A stretch of 25,117 nt of DNA from Archangium gephyra. GTDB taxonomy: Bacteria; Myxococcota; Myxococcia; Myxococcales; Myxococcaceae. Made by a program: the position numbers and the translations under genes. Each line of letters starts with the position of its first letter. The stretch's first letter is position 1. The stretch is taken from assembly GCA_003243425.1 (NCBI GenBank), contig QFQP01000053.1:1-25117 (forward strand), read 5' to 3'. Below the pieces are notes generated by a model. That model did not search any database and was not told where the DNA came from. It saw only the letters and a program-made list of their open reading frames with translations. Shown here one piece after another: positions 1 through 8,629 of the stretch.

Positions 1-3
1 GAC

Positions 4-19
4 GTGCACTCGAGTGCAC
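4..19. repeat. Perfect 16-bp palindrome downstream of acr3
   Basis: GTGCACTCGAGTGCAC reads the same on both strands. It lies about 24 bases past the acr3 stop codon and has no loop or T-tract, so it looks more like a protein-binding site or cruciform than an intrinsic terminator. The next gene is outside the window, so its target cannot be named. Confidence 0.5.
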
Positions 20-42
20 AGGCTTGCATTTCGCGCCTCAAC

Positions 43-1110
43 TCACGGGTGCGCGGGCTCGCCGCCGGCGAACCAGCGCCGCTTGAGCCACGCCGCCACG
101 GACACCAGCGCCACCAGCACCGGCACTTCCACCAGCGGGCCGATCACCGCGGCGAACGCCTCGCCGCTGCCGATGCCGAACGTCGCCACCGCGACCGCGA
201 TGGCGAGCTCGAAGTTGTTCGACGCGGCGGTGAACGACAGCGTCACGGCCTGCGCGTAGGGCGCTCCGACCCGCTTCGACATCGCGAACGACACGAAGAA
301 CATGATGACGAAGTAGACGAGCAGCGGCAGCGCGATGCGCAGCACGTCGAGCGGCAACTGCAGCAGCGTCTCGCCCTTCAACGAGAACATCACCACGATG
401 GTGAAGAGCAGCGCGATGAGCGTCAGCGGGCCCACCGCGGGCAGAAAGCGCGTCGAATACCACGCGTCGCCCTTCGCCCTGCGCAGCACGACGCGCGTCA
501 CGAAGCCCGCGACGAAGGGAACGCCCAGGTAGAGCCCGACGGTCTTCGCGATCTCCAACATCGAGAAGTGCACCACCGCGGTCTGCATGCCGAAGGCGTG
601 CGGCAACACCTGGCCGAAGAACCACGCGTAGGCGGGAAAGAGCAGAATCTGGAAGATCGAATTGAAGGCCACCAGCCCGGCGCAGTACTCGGCGTCGCCC
701 TTCGCGAGCTCGTTCCACACCAGCACCATCGCGATGCACCGCGCGACGCCGATGAGAATGAGCCCCAGCATGTAGTCGGGCTTGTCGCGCAGGAAGATCA
801 ACGCGAGGCCGAACATCAGGAAGGGGCCCACGACCCAGTTCTGAATCAACGAGAGCAGCAGCACGCGCCGATTGCGGAAGACCCGCGGCAGCTCCTCGTA
901 ACGGACCTTCGCCAGCGGCGGGTACATCATCACGATGAGCCCGATGGCGATCGGGATCGAGGTCGTGCCCACCTGGAAGTCGGCCAGCCCCCGCGCGAAC
1001 GAGGGCGCCGCCACCGACAAGAGCACGCCCACGCCCATGGCCAGGAAGATCCACAACGTCAGATAGCGGTCGAGAAAGGAAAGTCGTTTCATCGTCGTTC
1101 CACGATTCAT
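43..1110 (-). CDS. acr3: Acr3-type arsenite efflux permease
   Basis: This is an inner-membrane arsenite exporter of the bile acid/arsenite/riboflavin transporter superfamily. The 355-residue protein is almost wholly hydrophobic, with about ten membrane segments, the usual size for Acr3. The segment around GVARCIAMVLVWN carries the conserved Cys in the fourth helix that Acr3 proteins need for As(III). The later NNFELAIAVAVATFG stretch is also typical. The start ATG at 1110 overlaps the arsR stop by one base (TGATG), which points to translational coupling; an in-frame ATG at 1092 is an alternative start. With arsR it forms a two-gene operon, and arsC lies divergently upstream. ArsC would reduce arsenate to arsenite, which Acr3 exports. 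No arsA or arsD is visible. Confidence 0.93.
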   Translation of the reverse strand: MNRGTTMKRLSFLDRYLTLWIFLAMGVGVLLSVAAPSFARGLADFQVGTTSIPIAIGLIVMMYPPLAKVRYEELPRVFRNRRVLLLSLIQNWVVGPFLMFGLALIFLRDKPDYMLGLILIGVARCIAMVLVWNELAKGDAEYCAGLVAFNSIFQILLFPAYAWFFGQVLPHAFGMQTAVVHFSMLEIAKTVGLYLGVPFVAGFVTRVVLRRAKGDAWYSTRFLPAVGPLTLIALLFTIVVMFSLKGETLLQLPLDVLRIALPLLVYFVIMFFVSFAMSKRVGAPYAQAVTLSFTAASNNFELAIAVAVATFGIGSGEAFAAVIGPLVEVPVLVALVSVAAWLKRRWFAGGEPAHP

Positions 1111-1451
1111 CACAGCGCACCAACCAGCGCCTTGAGCCGGCGCACCGAGCGGGGTTCGAGGCAGTAGCAGGTGCTCGGCCCCGAGATTTCCCCGCGAATC
1201 AACCCCGCCTCCTTGAGCACCTTGAGGTGCTGCGAGACCGTCGACTGCGCGAGCGGGAGCTCGTCGACCAGCTCGCCACACACGCAGGCGTTGCGGGTCG
1301 CCAGCAGCCGCAGAATCGTGACGCGCGCGGGGTGGCCCAACGCCTTCGCGAACTGCGCCAGCTCCGCGTCGGCCTCGGGCCCTTCGACGGGCCGGAGGTC
1401 GGGTCGCACGTCGGCGGGCGGACACGAGGCTTCACGCGGCGAACTCTTCAT
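1110..1451 (-). CDS. arsR: ArsR-family arsenite-responsive repressor
   Basis: This is a 113-residue winged-helix repressor of the ArsR/SmtB family that should leave DNA when it binds As(III). The helix-turn-helix spans about residues 60-82 (LAQSTVSQHLKVLKEAGLI). The metal-site motif ACVCGEL places Cys56 and Cys58 at the start of the recognition region, as in classical ArsR. A second pair, Cys95 and Cys97 (CYC), lies in the wing and could add ligands. The start ATG at 1451 was chosen because no in-frame start exists just upstream and the domain fits the usual length. Its start codon overlaps a likely operator, so autoregulation is probable. The first 25 residues are Pro-rich and variable in this family. 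Confidence 0.92.
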   Translation of the reverse strand: MKSSPREASCPPADVRPDLRPVEGPEADAELAQFAKALGHPARVTILRLLATRNACVCGELVDELPLAQSTVSQHLKVLKEAGLIRGEISGPSTCYCLEPRSVRRLKALVGAL

Positions 1452-1465
1452 CGTAAAACGACGAT
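1450..1465. promoter_or_regulatory. Likely ArsR operator between arsR and arsC
   Basis: A perfect inverted repeat ATCGT-N6-ACGAT sits in the 18-base gap between the two divergent start codons and touches the arsR ATG. ArsR family members bind such short imperfect palindromes, so one dimer here could block both genes. No Shine-Dalgarno sequence for arsC is visible in the gap. Confidence 0.5.
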
Positions 1466-1469
1466 TACA

Positions 1470-1892
1470 ATGACCAGGCCCCGAGGTCTGCTCCTGTTGT
1501 GTGTCGCCAACTCCGCGCGCAGCCAGATGGCCGAGGGCTGGGCCCGTCACCTCTTCGGCGACTCGATGACCGTGCAGAGCGCGGGCAGCAGGCCGACGCG
1601 GCTCAACCCCTTCGCGCTCGAGGTGATGCGCGAGGTGGGCATCGACATCGGCGGGCAGACCAGCAAGTCCGTCGACACCATCGATCCTCGCGGCGTCGAC
1701 ACCGTCATCACGCTGTGCGCGGAAGAGGTCTGTCCCGTGTTCTTCGGAGACGTGCGCCGCCTGCACTGGGGAATCGAAGACCCCGCGACCGACGCGCCGC
1801 TGAGTGATGAGGCGATGCGCGCCCGGTTCCGCGTGGCGCGCGACGAGCTCCAGCGCCGGTTCGTGAGCTGGGAAGCGTCCAACTTCTCGTGA
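1470..1892 (+). CDS. arsC: Arsenate reductase, low-molecular-weight phosphatase fold (thioredoxin-coupled type)
   Basis: The 140-residue cytoplasmic enzyme reduces arsenate to arsenite. The P-loop C-x5-R runs from Cys11 to Arg17 (CVANSAR), and the DP general-acid motif is at 104-105 (GIEDP). Two more cysteines, Cys83 and Cys88 (LCAEEVCP), match the redox relay of the Staphylococcus aureus-type ArsC. Here they are four residues apart, against six in the S. aureus enzyme as I recall it. The ATG at 1470 is the only sensible start, because the P-loop follows within eleven residues. The gene is divergent from arsR-acr3 and probably shares its operator. The lack of a visible ribosome binding site suggests a leaderless transcript or a promoter inside arsR. 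Confidence 0.92.
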   Translation: MTRPRGLLLLCVANSARSQMAEGWARHLFGDSMTVQSAGSRPTRLNPFALEVMREVGIDIGGQTSKSVDTIDPRGVDTVITLCAEEVCPVFFGDVRRLHWGIEDPATDAPLSDEAMRARFRVARDELQRRFVSWEASNFS

Positions 1893-1920
1893 GCCGTTCC
1901 CACTCGACGGGCTGGTGAGT

Positions 1921-1958
1921 GATGCTCCCGCGCGCTGTTCAACCAACCGGGAGGCATC
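1921..1958 (+). promoter_or_regulatory. Hairpin covering the ribosome binding site of the next gene
   Basis: GATGCTCCCG (1921-1930) pairs with CGGGAGGCATC (1948-1958), leaving one bulged base and a 17-nt loop. The right arm contains the GGGAGG Shine-Dalgarno sequence (1949-1954) of the gene starting at 1965. The stem could mask translation, or could act as an arsC terminator, though no T-run follows. Confidence 0.45.
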
Positions 1959-1964
1959 ACGAAC

Positions 1965-2639
1965 ATGGCATCGAAGGGGAAGTGGTCGCCGTCAGTGGTC
2001 GAAGCTGTCAGTGGTGAAGCACAGGCGTTGTTCGAAGAGTTCAAGGCACAGTTGGAGCCGCGTCTCGCAGCCGGATTGATCGACGGCTTGCGCGCCGACA
2101 CCGCCGAGTTTCTCGGCAAGCGCGTCGAAGCAGGCAATGCGTTGGACACGCTCAAGACCGCGACGAAGGAGCAGAACGCGGCGATCGCCGAGGCGCTCCG
2201 GTTGTTGCGGCCCGCGCGCGCGTCGGTGAACGCGAGGACCGAGAAGAACAAGAGCGCCGCCTTCGGAGTCTCGAAGGCCATCAACGCCGACAAGGTGACG
2301 TCGGTGCTGGGCGCGCTCGAGGCCTTCCTGCAGGGCGCGGCGAAGTACCCGGAGGTGGTGCGTGGCGCCGGCCTGCTCACCGCAGAGCTCGACACGCTGC
2401 GGGCGTTGGCGGCATCGCTGGCCAGCGCGGATCAGGCGCAGGAGAAGCAGAAGCACGCCAGGAAGATCCCCACCGCCAACCGCAACGCGGTGCAGGCGCG
2501 CATCGAGAGCGCGGTCGCAGCGATCAGCCACGCGGGACAGATCGCGTTCGCGGCGAAGCCAGACACCGCCGCTCGCTTCGCTGACCTGGTGCCGTCGGGG
2601 CCGAAACGGGCTGCGAAGAAGCGCCCGGCAGACGGGTGA
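1965..2639 (+). CDS. Unrecognised alpha-helical, Lys/Ala-rich protein
   Basis: I do not recognise this 224-residue protein. It has no signal peptide and no membrane segment. It is rich in Ala, Leu, Glu and Lys, with long predicted amphipathic helices throughout, and it ends in a basic tail (GPKRAAKKRPADG). The ATG at 1965 is well supported by GGGAGG ten bases upstream. Long helices plus a basic tail are seen in nucleoid-associated or structural proteins, but this is only a composition argument. It follows arsC on the same strand after 72 bases, with a hairpin between. Its 3' end abuts a 21-bp tandem repeat array. The TGA stop at 2637 is the only stop in this frame until about 3060, so readthrough would yield a Ser/Ala/Arg-rich repetitive tail. 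Confidence 0.75.
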   Translation: MASKGKWSPSVVEAVSGEAQALFEEFKAQLEPRLAAGLIDGLRADTAEFLGKRVEAGNALDTLKTATKEQNAAIAEALRLLRPARASVNARTEKNKSAAFGVSKAINADKVTSVLGALEAFLQGAAKYPEVVRGAGLLTAELDTLRALAASLASADQAQEKQKHARKIPTANRNAVQARIESAVAAISHAGQIAFAAKPDTAARFADLVPSGPKRAAKKRPADG

Positions 2640-2640
2640 A

Positions 2641-2850
2641 GTGAGTCGGCGAGTGCCTGCGCGCGATCGGCAACTGCGCGCAGGTGCTCGGCAACCGCCG
2701 AACGTGAACCGGCGAACGCCGACCGTCGATCGGCGAGTGCGGGAAGGCGATCGGCAAGCGCAGAACGTCGATCGGCGACTGCAGGCAGGCGATCGGCGAC
2801 TGCAGGAAATCGATCGGCGACTGCAAAATGTCGCTCGGCGAGCGCGCGCC
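2641..2850. repeat. Ten tandem copies of a degenerate 21-bp repeat
   Basis: Units start at 2641, 2662, 2683, 2704, 2725, 2746, 2767, 2788, 2809 and 2830, and a decayed eleventh may occupy 2851-2871. Within each unit, positions 7-16 read CGGCRANYGC in all ten copies; most units precede this with GAT, giving CGATCGGC. Units seven to nine are the closest to each other. There is no unique spacer between units, so it is not CRISPR. Because 21 is a multiple of three and the unit has few stops, several frames are open and give seven-residue repeats on both strands, but none begins or ends like a gene. Confidence 0.9.
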
Positions 2851-2901
2851 ACCTACAGGCAACCACACGCAGTCACCCGGAATACGCGCCTTTACGGCCA
2901 G

Positions 2902-3825
2902 TCAGCGGTGTTCGCGGTACCAGCGAATGGTCTCTGCCATGCCGCGGTCGACGTCGTATTCCGGCACCCAGCCGAGCACGTCTTTCGCCTTCCCGTTCGC
3001 CAGCACGCTCACGCGCTGCTCACCCAGACGTTCGGGCCCGTACTTCGCCGGCGTGCTGACGCCGAGGTTCTTCGCGAGCAGCTCGTACACGCGGTTCACG
3101 TCGGTCTCTTTGCTGGTCGCGATGTTCACGCCGCCGCAGAAGTCGGTGGTGAGCGCCTTCACGTTGGCCTTCACCACGTCGCCCACGAACACGAAGTCGC
3201 GCGTCTGCTTGCCGTCGCCGTAGATCGTGCACGGGTCACCGCGCAGCAGGCGCTCAGCGAAGATCGCCACCACGCCGGCTTCGCCATGCAGGTTCTGCCG
3301 CGGGCCGTAGACGTTCGCGTAGCGCAGCGCCACGTAGTGGAGCCCGTACATCGCGCGCCAGCACGCCAGGTACAGCTCGCCCGTCGCCTTCGACACGCCG
3401 TACGGAGAGACCGCTGCGACCGGCTCGGTCTCGGGCGTGGGCAGCACCTTCGAGTCGCCGTACATCGAGCCGCCCGACGCGGCGTACACCACGCGCGTGA
3501 GCGCCCCGCCGCGCCGCCCGGCCTCGACCATGTTCAGCGTGCCGCCGATGTTGGTGTCGGCGTCGAAGCGCGGCACGTCGACCGACTTGCGCACGTCGAT
3601 CTGCGCGCCGTGCAGGTTGAGCACCTCGGGCTTGAACGCCTCGACGGCTTTCGCCGCTTCTTCGCTGCGCACGTCGCCTTCGAAGAACTCGGCCTTCGAA
3701 TTGAGGTTCTTGCGAACGCCGGTCGAGAGGTTGTCGACGATGAGCACCTGGTGACCGAGCGCGAGGTACGCGTCGGCGATCTGTGAAGCGATGAACCCCG
3801 CTGCGCCGGTGACGACGATCTTCAT
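2902..3825 (-). CDS. NAD-dependent sugar-nucleotide epimerase/dehydratase (GalE-like)
   Basis: This 307-residue extended short-chain dehydrogenase acts on a UDP- or dTDP-sugar in the cytoplasm. The Rossmann motif TGAAGFIA is at residues 6-13; the last Gly of the usual GxxGxxG is replaced by Ala. The catalytic set is SGGSMYG (117-123) and Tyr142-x3-Lys146 (YGVSK). A substrate-domain motif, ALRYANVYGPRQ, follows. It is the last gene of a four-gene operon and overlaps the upstream epimerase by four bases (ATGA). A C4 epimerase such as UDP-glucose 4-epimerase is most likely, but a C5 epimerase or 4,6-dehydratase cannot be excluded from motifs alone. Its partners make UDP-HexNAc uronic acids, so it probably serves the same polysaccharide. 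Confidence 0.85.
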   Translation of the reverse strand: MKIVVTGAAGFIASQIADAYLALGHQVLIVDNLSTGVRKNLNSKAEFFEGDVRSEEAAKAVEAFKPEVLNLHGAQIDVRKSVDVPRFDADTNIGGTLNMVEAGRRGGALTRVVYAASGGSMYGDSKVLPTPETEPVAAVSPYGVSKATGELYLACWRAMYGLHYVALRYANVYGPRQNLHGEAGVVAIFAERLLRGDPCTIYGDGKQTRDFVFVGDVVKANVKALTTDFCGGVNIATSKETDVNRVYELLAKNLGVSTPAKYGPERLGEQRVSVLANGKAKDVLGWVPEYDVDRGMAETIRWYREHR

Positions 3826-4784
3826 GACCGCTTCTCCTTCACGTAGGTGACCGTCTCGTCGAGGCCCTGCGCGACGGTGTGCGTGGGCTCGTAGCCGAGC
3901 AGCCGGCGCGCCTTCGAGATGTCGGCCTGCGAGTCCTTGATGTCGCCTTTGCGGAAGTCCTGGAACTTCGGCTCGGCCTTCACGCCGAAGCGCTCGGCGA
4001 TCATCGCGTGCAGCTCGAGCAGGCTCGTCTTGTCGCCCACGGCGATGTTGTAGACGTTGTCGGTCGCGCCGGGGATCTGCGTGGTCGCGGCCTTCAGGTT
4101 CGCCTGCACCGCGTTCTTCACGTAGCAGAAGTCGCGGCTCGTGCTGCCGTCACCGTTGATGAGGCACGGCTCGCCCTTCTGCATCGCCGCCATCCACCGC
4201 GGCATCACCGCCGCGTACGCGCCGTTGGGGTCCTGCCGCGGGCCGAACACGTTGAAGTAGCGCAGGCCGACGGTCTCGAGGCCGTAGGTGCGCTGGAAGA
4301 CGCCGGCGTACACCTCGTTGATGTGCTTGGTCGCCGCGTACGGAGACAGCACGCGCCCGGTGCGCGCTTCCTGCTTGGGCAGCGTGGGGTCGTCGCCGTA
4401 CACGCTGCTCGACGACGCGTAGACGAAGCGCTTCACCTTGGCGTCGCGCGCGGCGATGAGCATGTTCACGAAGCCGTCGACGTTGCTGCGGTGCGAGTCG
4501 ATGGGGTTGGCGATGCTGCGCGGCACGCTGCCGAGCGCCGCCTGATTCAAGACGTAATCGACGCCTTCACACGCCTTCGCGCAGTCGGCGGGGTTGGTGA
4601 GGTCGCCACGAAGGAACGTGAGCTTGTCGCCGTTGCCGCCGCGCATCACCGCGTCGTCGAGGTTGTGCTGGTAGCCGGTCGACAGGTTGTCGAGCACCAC
4701 CACGTGCTCGTTGTCGCGCAGCAACGTCTCCACCAGGTGCGAGCCGATGAACCCCGCACCACCCGTCACGAGCCAGGTCGACAT
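3822..4784 (-). CDS. UDP-N-acetylglucosamine 4-epimerase, WbpP/TviC-like
   Basis: The 320-residue extended SDR enzyme probably interconverts UDP-GlcNAc and UDP-GalNAc or their uronic acids. The NAD-binding TGGAGFIG is at 7-14, SSSSVYG near 124-130, and the catalytic Tyr149-x3-Lys153 (YAATK) follows. The stretch QAALGSVPRSI (residues 81-91) closely resembles the WbpP/TviC branch, which prefers N-acetylated sugars. Its stop overlaps the next epimerase start by four bases, and it begins one base after the dehydrogenase gene. The dehydrogenase-epimerase pair mirrors tviB-tviC of the Salmonella Vi antigen and wbpO-wbpP of Pseudomonas O6 antigen. The substrate is inferred from this resemblance. Confidence 0.88.
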   Translation of the reverse strand: MSTWLVTGGAGFIGSHLVETLLRDNEHVVVLDNLSTGYQHNLDDAVMRGGNGDKLTFLRGDLTNPADCAKACEGVDYVLNQAALGSVPRSIANPIDSHRSNVDGFVNMLIAARDAKVKRFVYASSSSVYGDDPTLPKQEARTGRVLSPYAATKHINEVYAGVFQRTYGLETVGLRYFNVFGPRQDPNGAYAAVMPRWMAAMQKGEPCLINGDGSTSRDFCYVKNAVQANLKAATTQIPGATDNVYNIAVGDKTSLLELHAMIAERFGVKAEPKFQDFRKGDIKDSQADISKARRLLGYEPTHTVAQGLDETVTYVKEKRS

Positions 4785-4785
4785 C

Positions 4786-6059
<1,274 letters not shown>

Positions 6060-6063
<4 letters not shown>

Positions 6064-7277
6064 GTGGGTGAACCGGTCTCTATCAGTACCCGATTGCGCG
6101 TGCGCCGTTCAGGGCGCGCGATGCGCCCGTCGAGTACCGCTCGGGTAACGAAGGCGAGCGCCGCCAGGCGTCGAACCGCGCGGCCCTGACCATCGGGGAG
6201 CGCGGCGCCGTGCTGCAGCGCCATCTCTTCGACGCCGCCGGGCGAGCCATCGATGACGCGCGCGAGCGTGCCGCGGAAGTTGAGGTGCTCTGCGGGCGTG
6301 TGGCCTTCCCGCGCGAGCAGATCAGCGCAGTAGCCGCCCCAGCCGATGAGCAGATCTCCCGGCTTCACGAAGTTCGCCCACGCGGCGAACGCTTCGTCGC
6401 GCGGCGTCGCGGCTTCGATGGTCTCGGCGGCGACGTCGAGGTGCATCGGCACACGCGGGCCAAGCGGGCGCGCGGGGCGGATCAACTTCACGAAGCGCTC
6501 ACCGGTGGAGATGCGCTCGGCGACGAGCTGCACGAGCTCGGGGTCATCGGGCAGCGGCCGTGAGTCGTCACACAGCGGCCAGGCGTTGGCTTCGCCGAAC
6601 ACCACCACCAGCTCACGATCGCGCAGCGGGATGAGCGGGTCGACGCGCACGGTGTTGCGCTTCTTGCGGTTCTGATGCCGCGAGGCCGACGCCCCGTCGC
6701 TGATGAACGCGAGCTGCTTTTCAACCATGGCGTCGAAGGCGCTGAGGATGGGCGTGAAGCGCTGCGGCGCCTTCTCGAGCCGCTCGAGCACGAAGGCCGT
6801 CGCCTCGATGGTGGCCAGGCAGTGCGCCTCGGGCTCCTTGCGAATGCGGTAGTTGCCGGGCTGCTCGGGGAAGAACTTGAGGCGCGGCAGCTTCGAGAGC
6901 AGCGGGCACTTCTCGACGACCTTTTTGGCGTTGCTCCAGGTGCCGTCGACCACCACCAGCTTCTTCGGCGGCGCGGTCAAGGCGTCGACGTCGATGGCGC
7001 TCTCGCTGGGGAACAGCACGGCCACGTCTTCTTCGCGGCAGAGCGCTTCGAGGGCCGGGTTGCCGACCGCCGACAACCCGACGTGCAGCTCGGAGTTGGG
7101 CAGCGACAGGTGCGCCATGCGGCAGGTGGAGATCGGCACCCTGGCTTCGCGCGGGTGCTGAATGAAGACGACGTGCGTGCTGCTCGGCACCTGGGTGACG
7201 GCGCTGCACCAGCACACCGTCTTCGGGCGGCGGCAACGCAGACAGAGTTCGCGGAATTCGGGCACGGCGACGTCCAT
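6060..7277 (-). CDS. DTW-domain protein (tRNA aminocarboxypropyltransferase family) with extra C-terminal domain
   Basis: The 405-residue protein has two parts. Residues 1-200 are a DTW domain: a zinc knuckle with Cys12, Cys15, Cys22 and Cys24, a STCRMAHLSLPNSEL segment, DGTW at 111-114 and a NYRIRKEPE...CLATIEA motif at 142-159. DTW proteins such as E. coli TapT add the aminocarboxypropyl group of S-adenosylmethionine to a tRNA uridine. Residues 215-390 are additional to ordinary DTW proteins and resemble a DnaQ-type exonuclease fold with missing catalytic acids (see findings). The ATG at 7277 was preferred to an upstream in-frame TTG at 7319 because the zinc motif starts at residue 12. It leads a sugar-nucleotide operon and overlaps the next gene by four bases. 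Confidence 0.85.
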
Positions 7278-7343
7278 GACGGGCGTGGCGCTTAGCGTAA
7301 GTCGCGCGCGAAAGCCCAATCAGGTGCGGGTAGTTTGCCGGGC

Positions 7344-8057
7344 GTGAACCTGCTGCTGCTGCGCGCCGAAGAAGTCTCCGCCGACGGAATCGTGCGCCTC
7401 GAGGGGCGCCGGTTGGAACACCTCCGCGAAGTGCTGCGCGTGCAGAAGGGTCAGACGATTCGCGTCGGCATTCACGGCGGGCTGATGGGTACGGCCGAAG
7501 TGCTGAGCGCCGACACCTTGAAGGTGAACGTGACCGAAGCGCCGCCGCCGCGCGCGAACGTGTCGTTGATCCTCGCGGTGCCGAGGCCCAAGCAGTTGAA
7601 GCGCGTGATTCCCGCCGTCGCATCACTCGGCGTCGACCGCGTGGTGCTCATCAACGCCGCGCGCGTCGAGAAGAGCTACTTCGATTCGAAGGTGCTCAAC
7701 GCGGAGTTCCTCGATTCGCTCGTCGACCTCGGCCTCGAGCAGGCGTGTGACACCGTGCCGCCGCAGCTCATCGTGAGGGAAAGACTCAAGCCCTTCATCG
7801 AAGACGAGCTCGCGACGTGGGCTCCTGCCAGCGCGGTGCGGCAGATTCCGCACCCCTACGCTGAACGGGCGCTCGGCCCCGTGCCCCACGAGCAGCACGT
7901 GGTGCTCGCCATCGGCCCTGACGGCGGCTGGGTTCCGTACGAGGTCGAGCTGTTCCAGAAGAACGGCTTCACGCCGGTGTCTCTGGGCCGGCGCGTGTTG
8001 CGCGGCGAAGTGGCCGTTCCAACAGTCCTCGGCGCGTTGCGCGCGGCTATTCCTTGA
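7344..8057 (+). CDS. rsmE: 16S rRNA (uracil-1498-N3)-methyltransferase RsmE
   Basis: RsmE methylates U1498 of 16S rRNA in the 30S decoding region, using S-adenosylmethionine through a trefoil-knot SPOUT fold. The 237-residue length fits. An N-terminal PUA-like part (GRRLEHLREVLRVQKGQ) is followed by the SPOUT part ending in the signature AIGPDGGW, then LGRRVLRGEVAVPTVLGALRA, which forms the knot and cofactor site. GTG at 7344 is taken as the start; a TTG nine bases upstream is less likely. The gene is divergent from the DTW gene, 66 bases away, and both products act on RNA. Its last 11 bases overlap the convergent membrane protein gene. Confidence 0.92.
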   Translation: MNLLLLRAEEVSADGIVRLEGRRLEHLREVLRVQKGQTIRVGIHGGLMGTAEVLSADTLKVNVTEAPPPRANVSLILAVPRPKQLKRVIPAVASLGVDRVVLINAARVEKSYFDSKVLNAEFLDSLVDLGLEQACDTVPPQLIVRERLKPFIEDELATWAPASAVRQIPHPYAERALGPVPHEQHVVLAIGPDGGWVPYEVELFQKNGFTPVSLGRRVLRGEVAVPTVLGALRAAIP

Positions 8058-8565
8058 GGCGCTTCTGAATCAGCTCGCTGTAGTCGACCCACACCGGTGA
8101 ATCGTTGAAGTCGAACACCATGCCTTCGGCGACCGAGCCCATGCCGATGATGCGCTTGCCCCGGTAGGTCGCGTTCATCGACATGTCGCCGAACAACGGC
8201 TCGAGGCTCTGCACACGCACGATGCCGCTCGCCGGCACGTCGATCTTCGTCGTGCGCTGCATGAGCGGCAGCGACGAACCCGTCACCACGATGGGCGGCG
8301 CCTTCTCGTCGGCGACGACGATGATGTACGTCTGCTCGGTGGTGCCCTGGAACTCGATCGCCAGCGGTGGAGACCACGTGCTCTCCATGAACGTCGCCGT
8401 CGCGGCCAACCCGCCGATCAACACGCCGACGATGACGGCGCCGATCACCGCAGCCGTGCCGAAGCGCCTCGCGATGAGCACCAGCACCACCACCGGCACC
8501 ACCACCATGAAGATCATCGCCAGGCCGATGGCGACCGCGAGGCCGCCCATACCGTCACCGTTCAT
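8047..8565 (-). CDS. Small membrane protein of unknown function
   Basis: I do not recognise this 172-residue protein. Two hydrophobic segments lie at about residues 8-32 and 36-60, separated by a short basic turn (ARRFG). A soluble domain of about 110 residues follows, rich in beta-type sequence (TYIIVVADEKAPPIVVTG, GIVRVQSLEPLFG). The N-terminus is not cleaved-signal-like, so the protein is probably anchored by a hairpin of two helices with both ends on the same side. The ATG at 8565 is the first Met before the hydrophobic run. It overlaps rsmE tail to tail and is divergent from the aminopeptidase gene 64 bases away. Confidence 0.75.
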   Translation of the reverse strand: MNGDGMGGLAVAIGLAMIFMVVVPVVVLVLIARRFGTAAVIGAVIVGVLIGGLAATATFMESTWSPPLAIEFQGTTEQTYIIVVADEKAPPIVVTGSSLPLMQRTTKIDVPASGIVRVQSLEPLFGDMSMNATYRGKRIIGMGSVAEGMVFDFNDSPVWVDYSELIQKRLKE

Positions 8566-8629
8566 TCAGTGAGCAGACCATCGGCACCGGGCGTGCGCGA
8601 GCATTCGTGTCGGGCTAACACTCGGAAAC

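Noticed and set aside
4..1167. Long plus-strand frame of 387 residues opposite acr3
   Set aside because: His/Arg/Gln-rich product with no motif, wholly antisense to a convincing arsenite permease; a GC-rich shadow frame.
2641..2850. CRISPR array
   Set aside because: The 21-bp units are directly abutting with no unique spacers, and no cas gene is nearby.
2432..2866. Minus-strand heptad-repeat protein over the tandem array
   Set aside because: Its second half is antisense to the helical protein gene, and the repeat peptides arise simply because 21 is divisible by three.
7278..7319. TTG start extending the DTW protein by 14 residues
   Set aside because: The zinc motif already begins at residue 12 of the ATG 7277 version, and the extension approaches the divergent rsmE promoter area.
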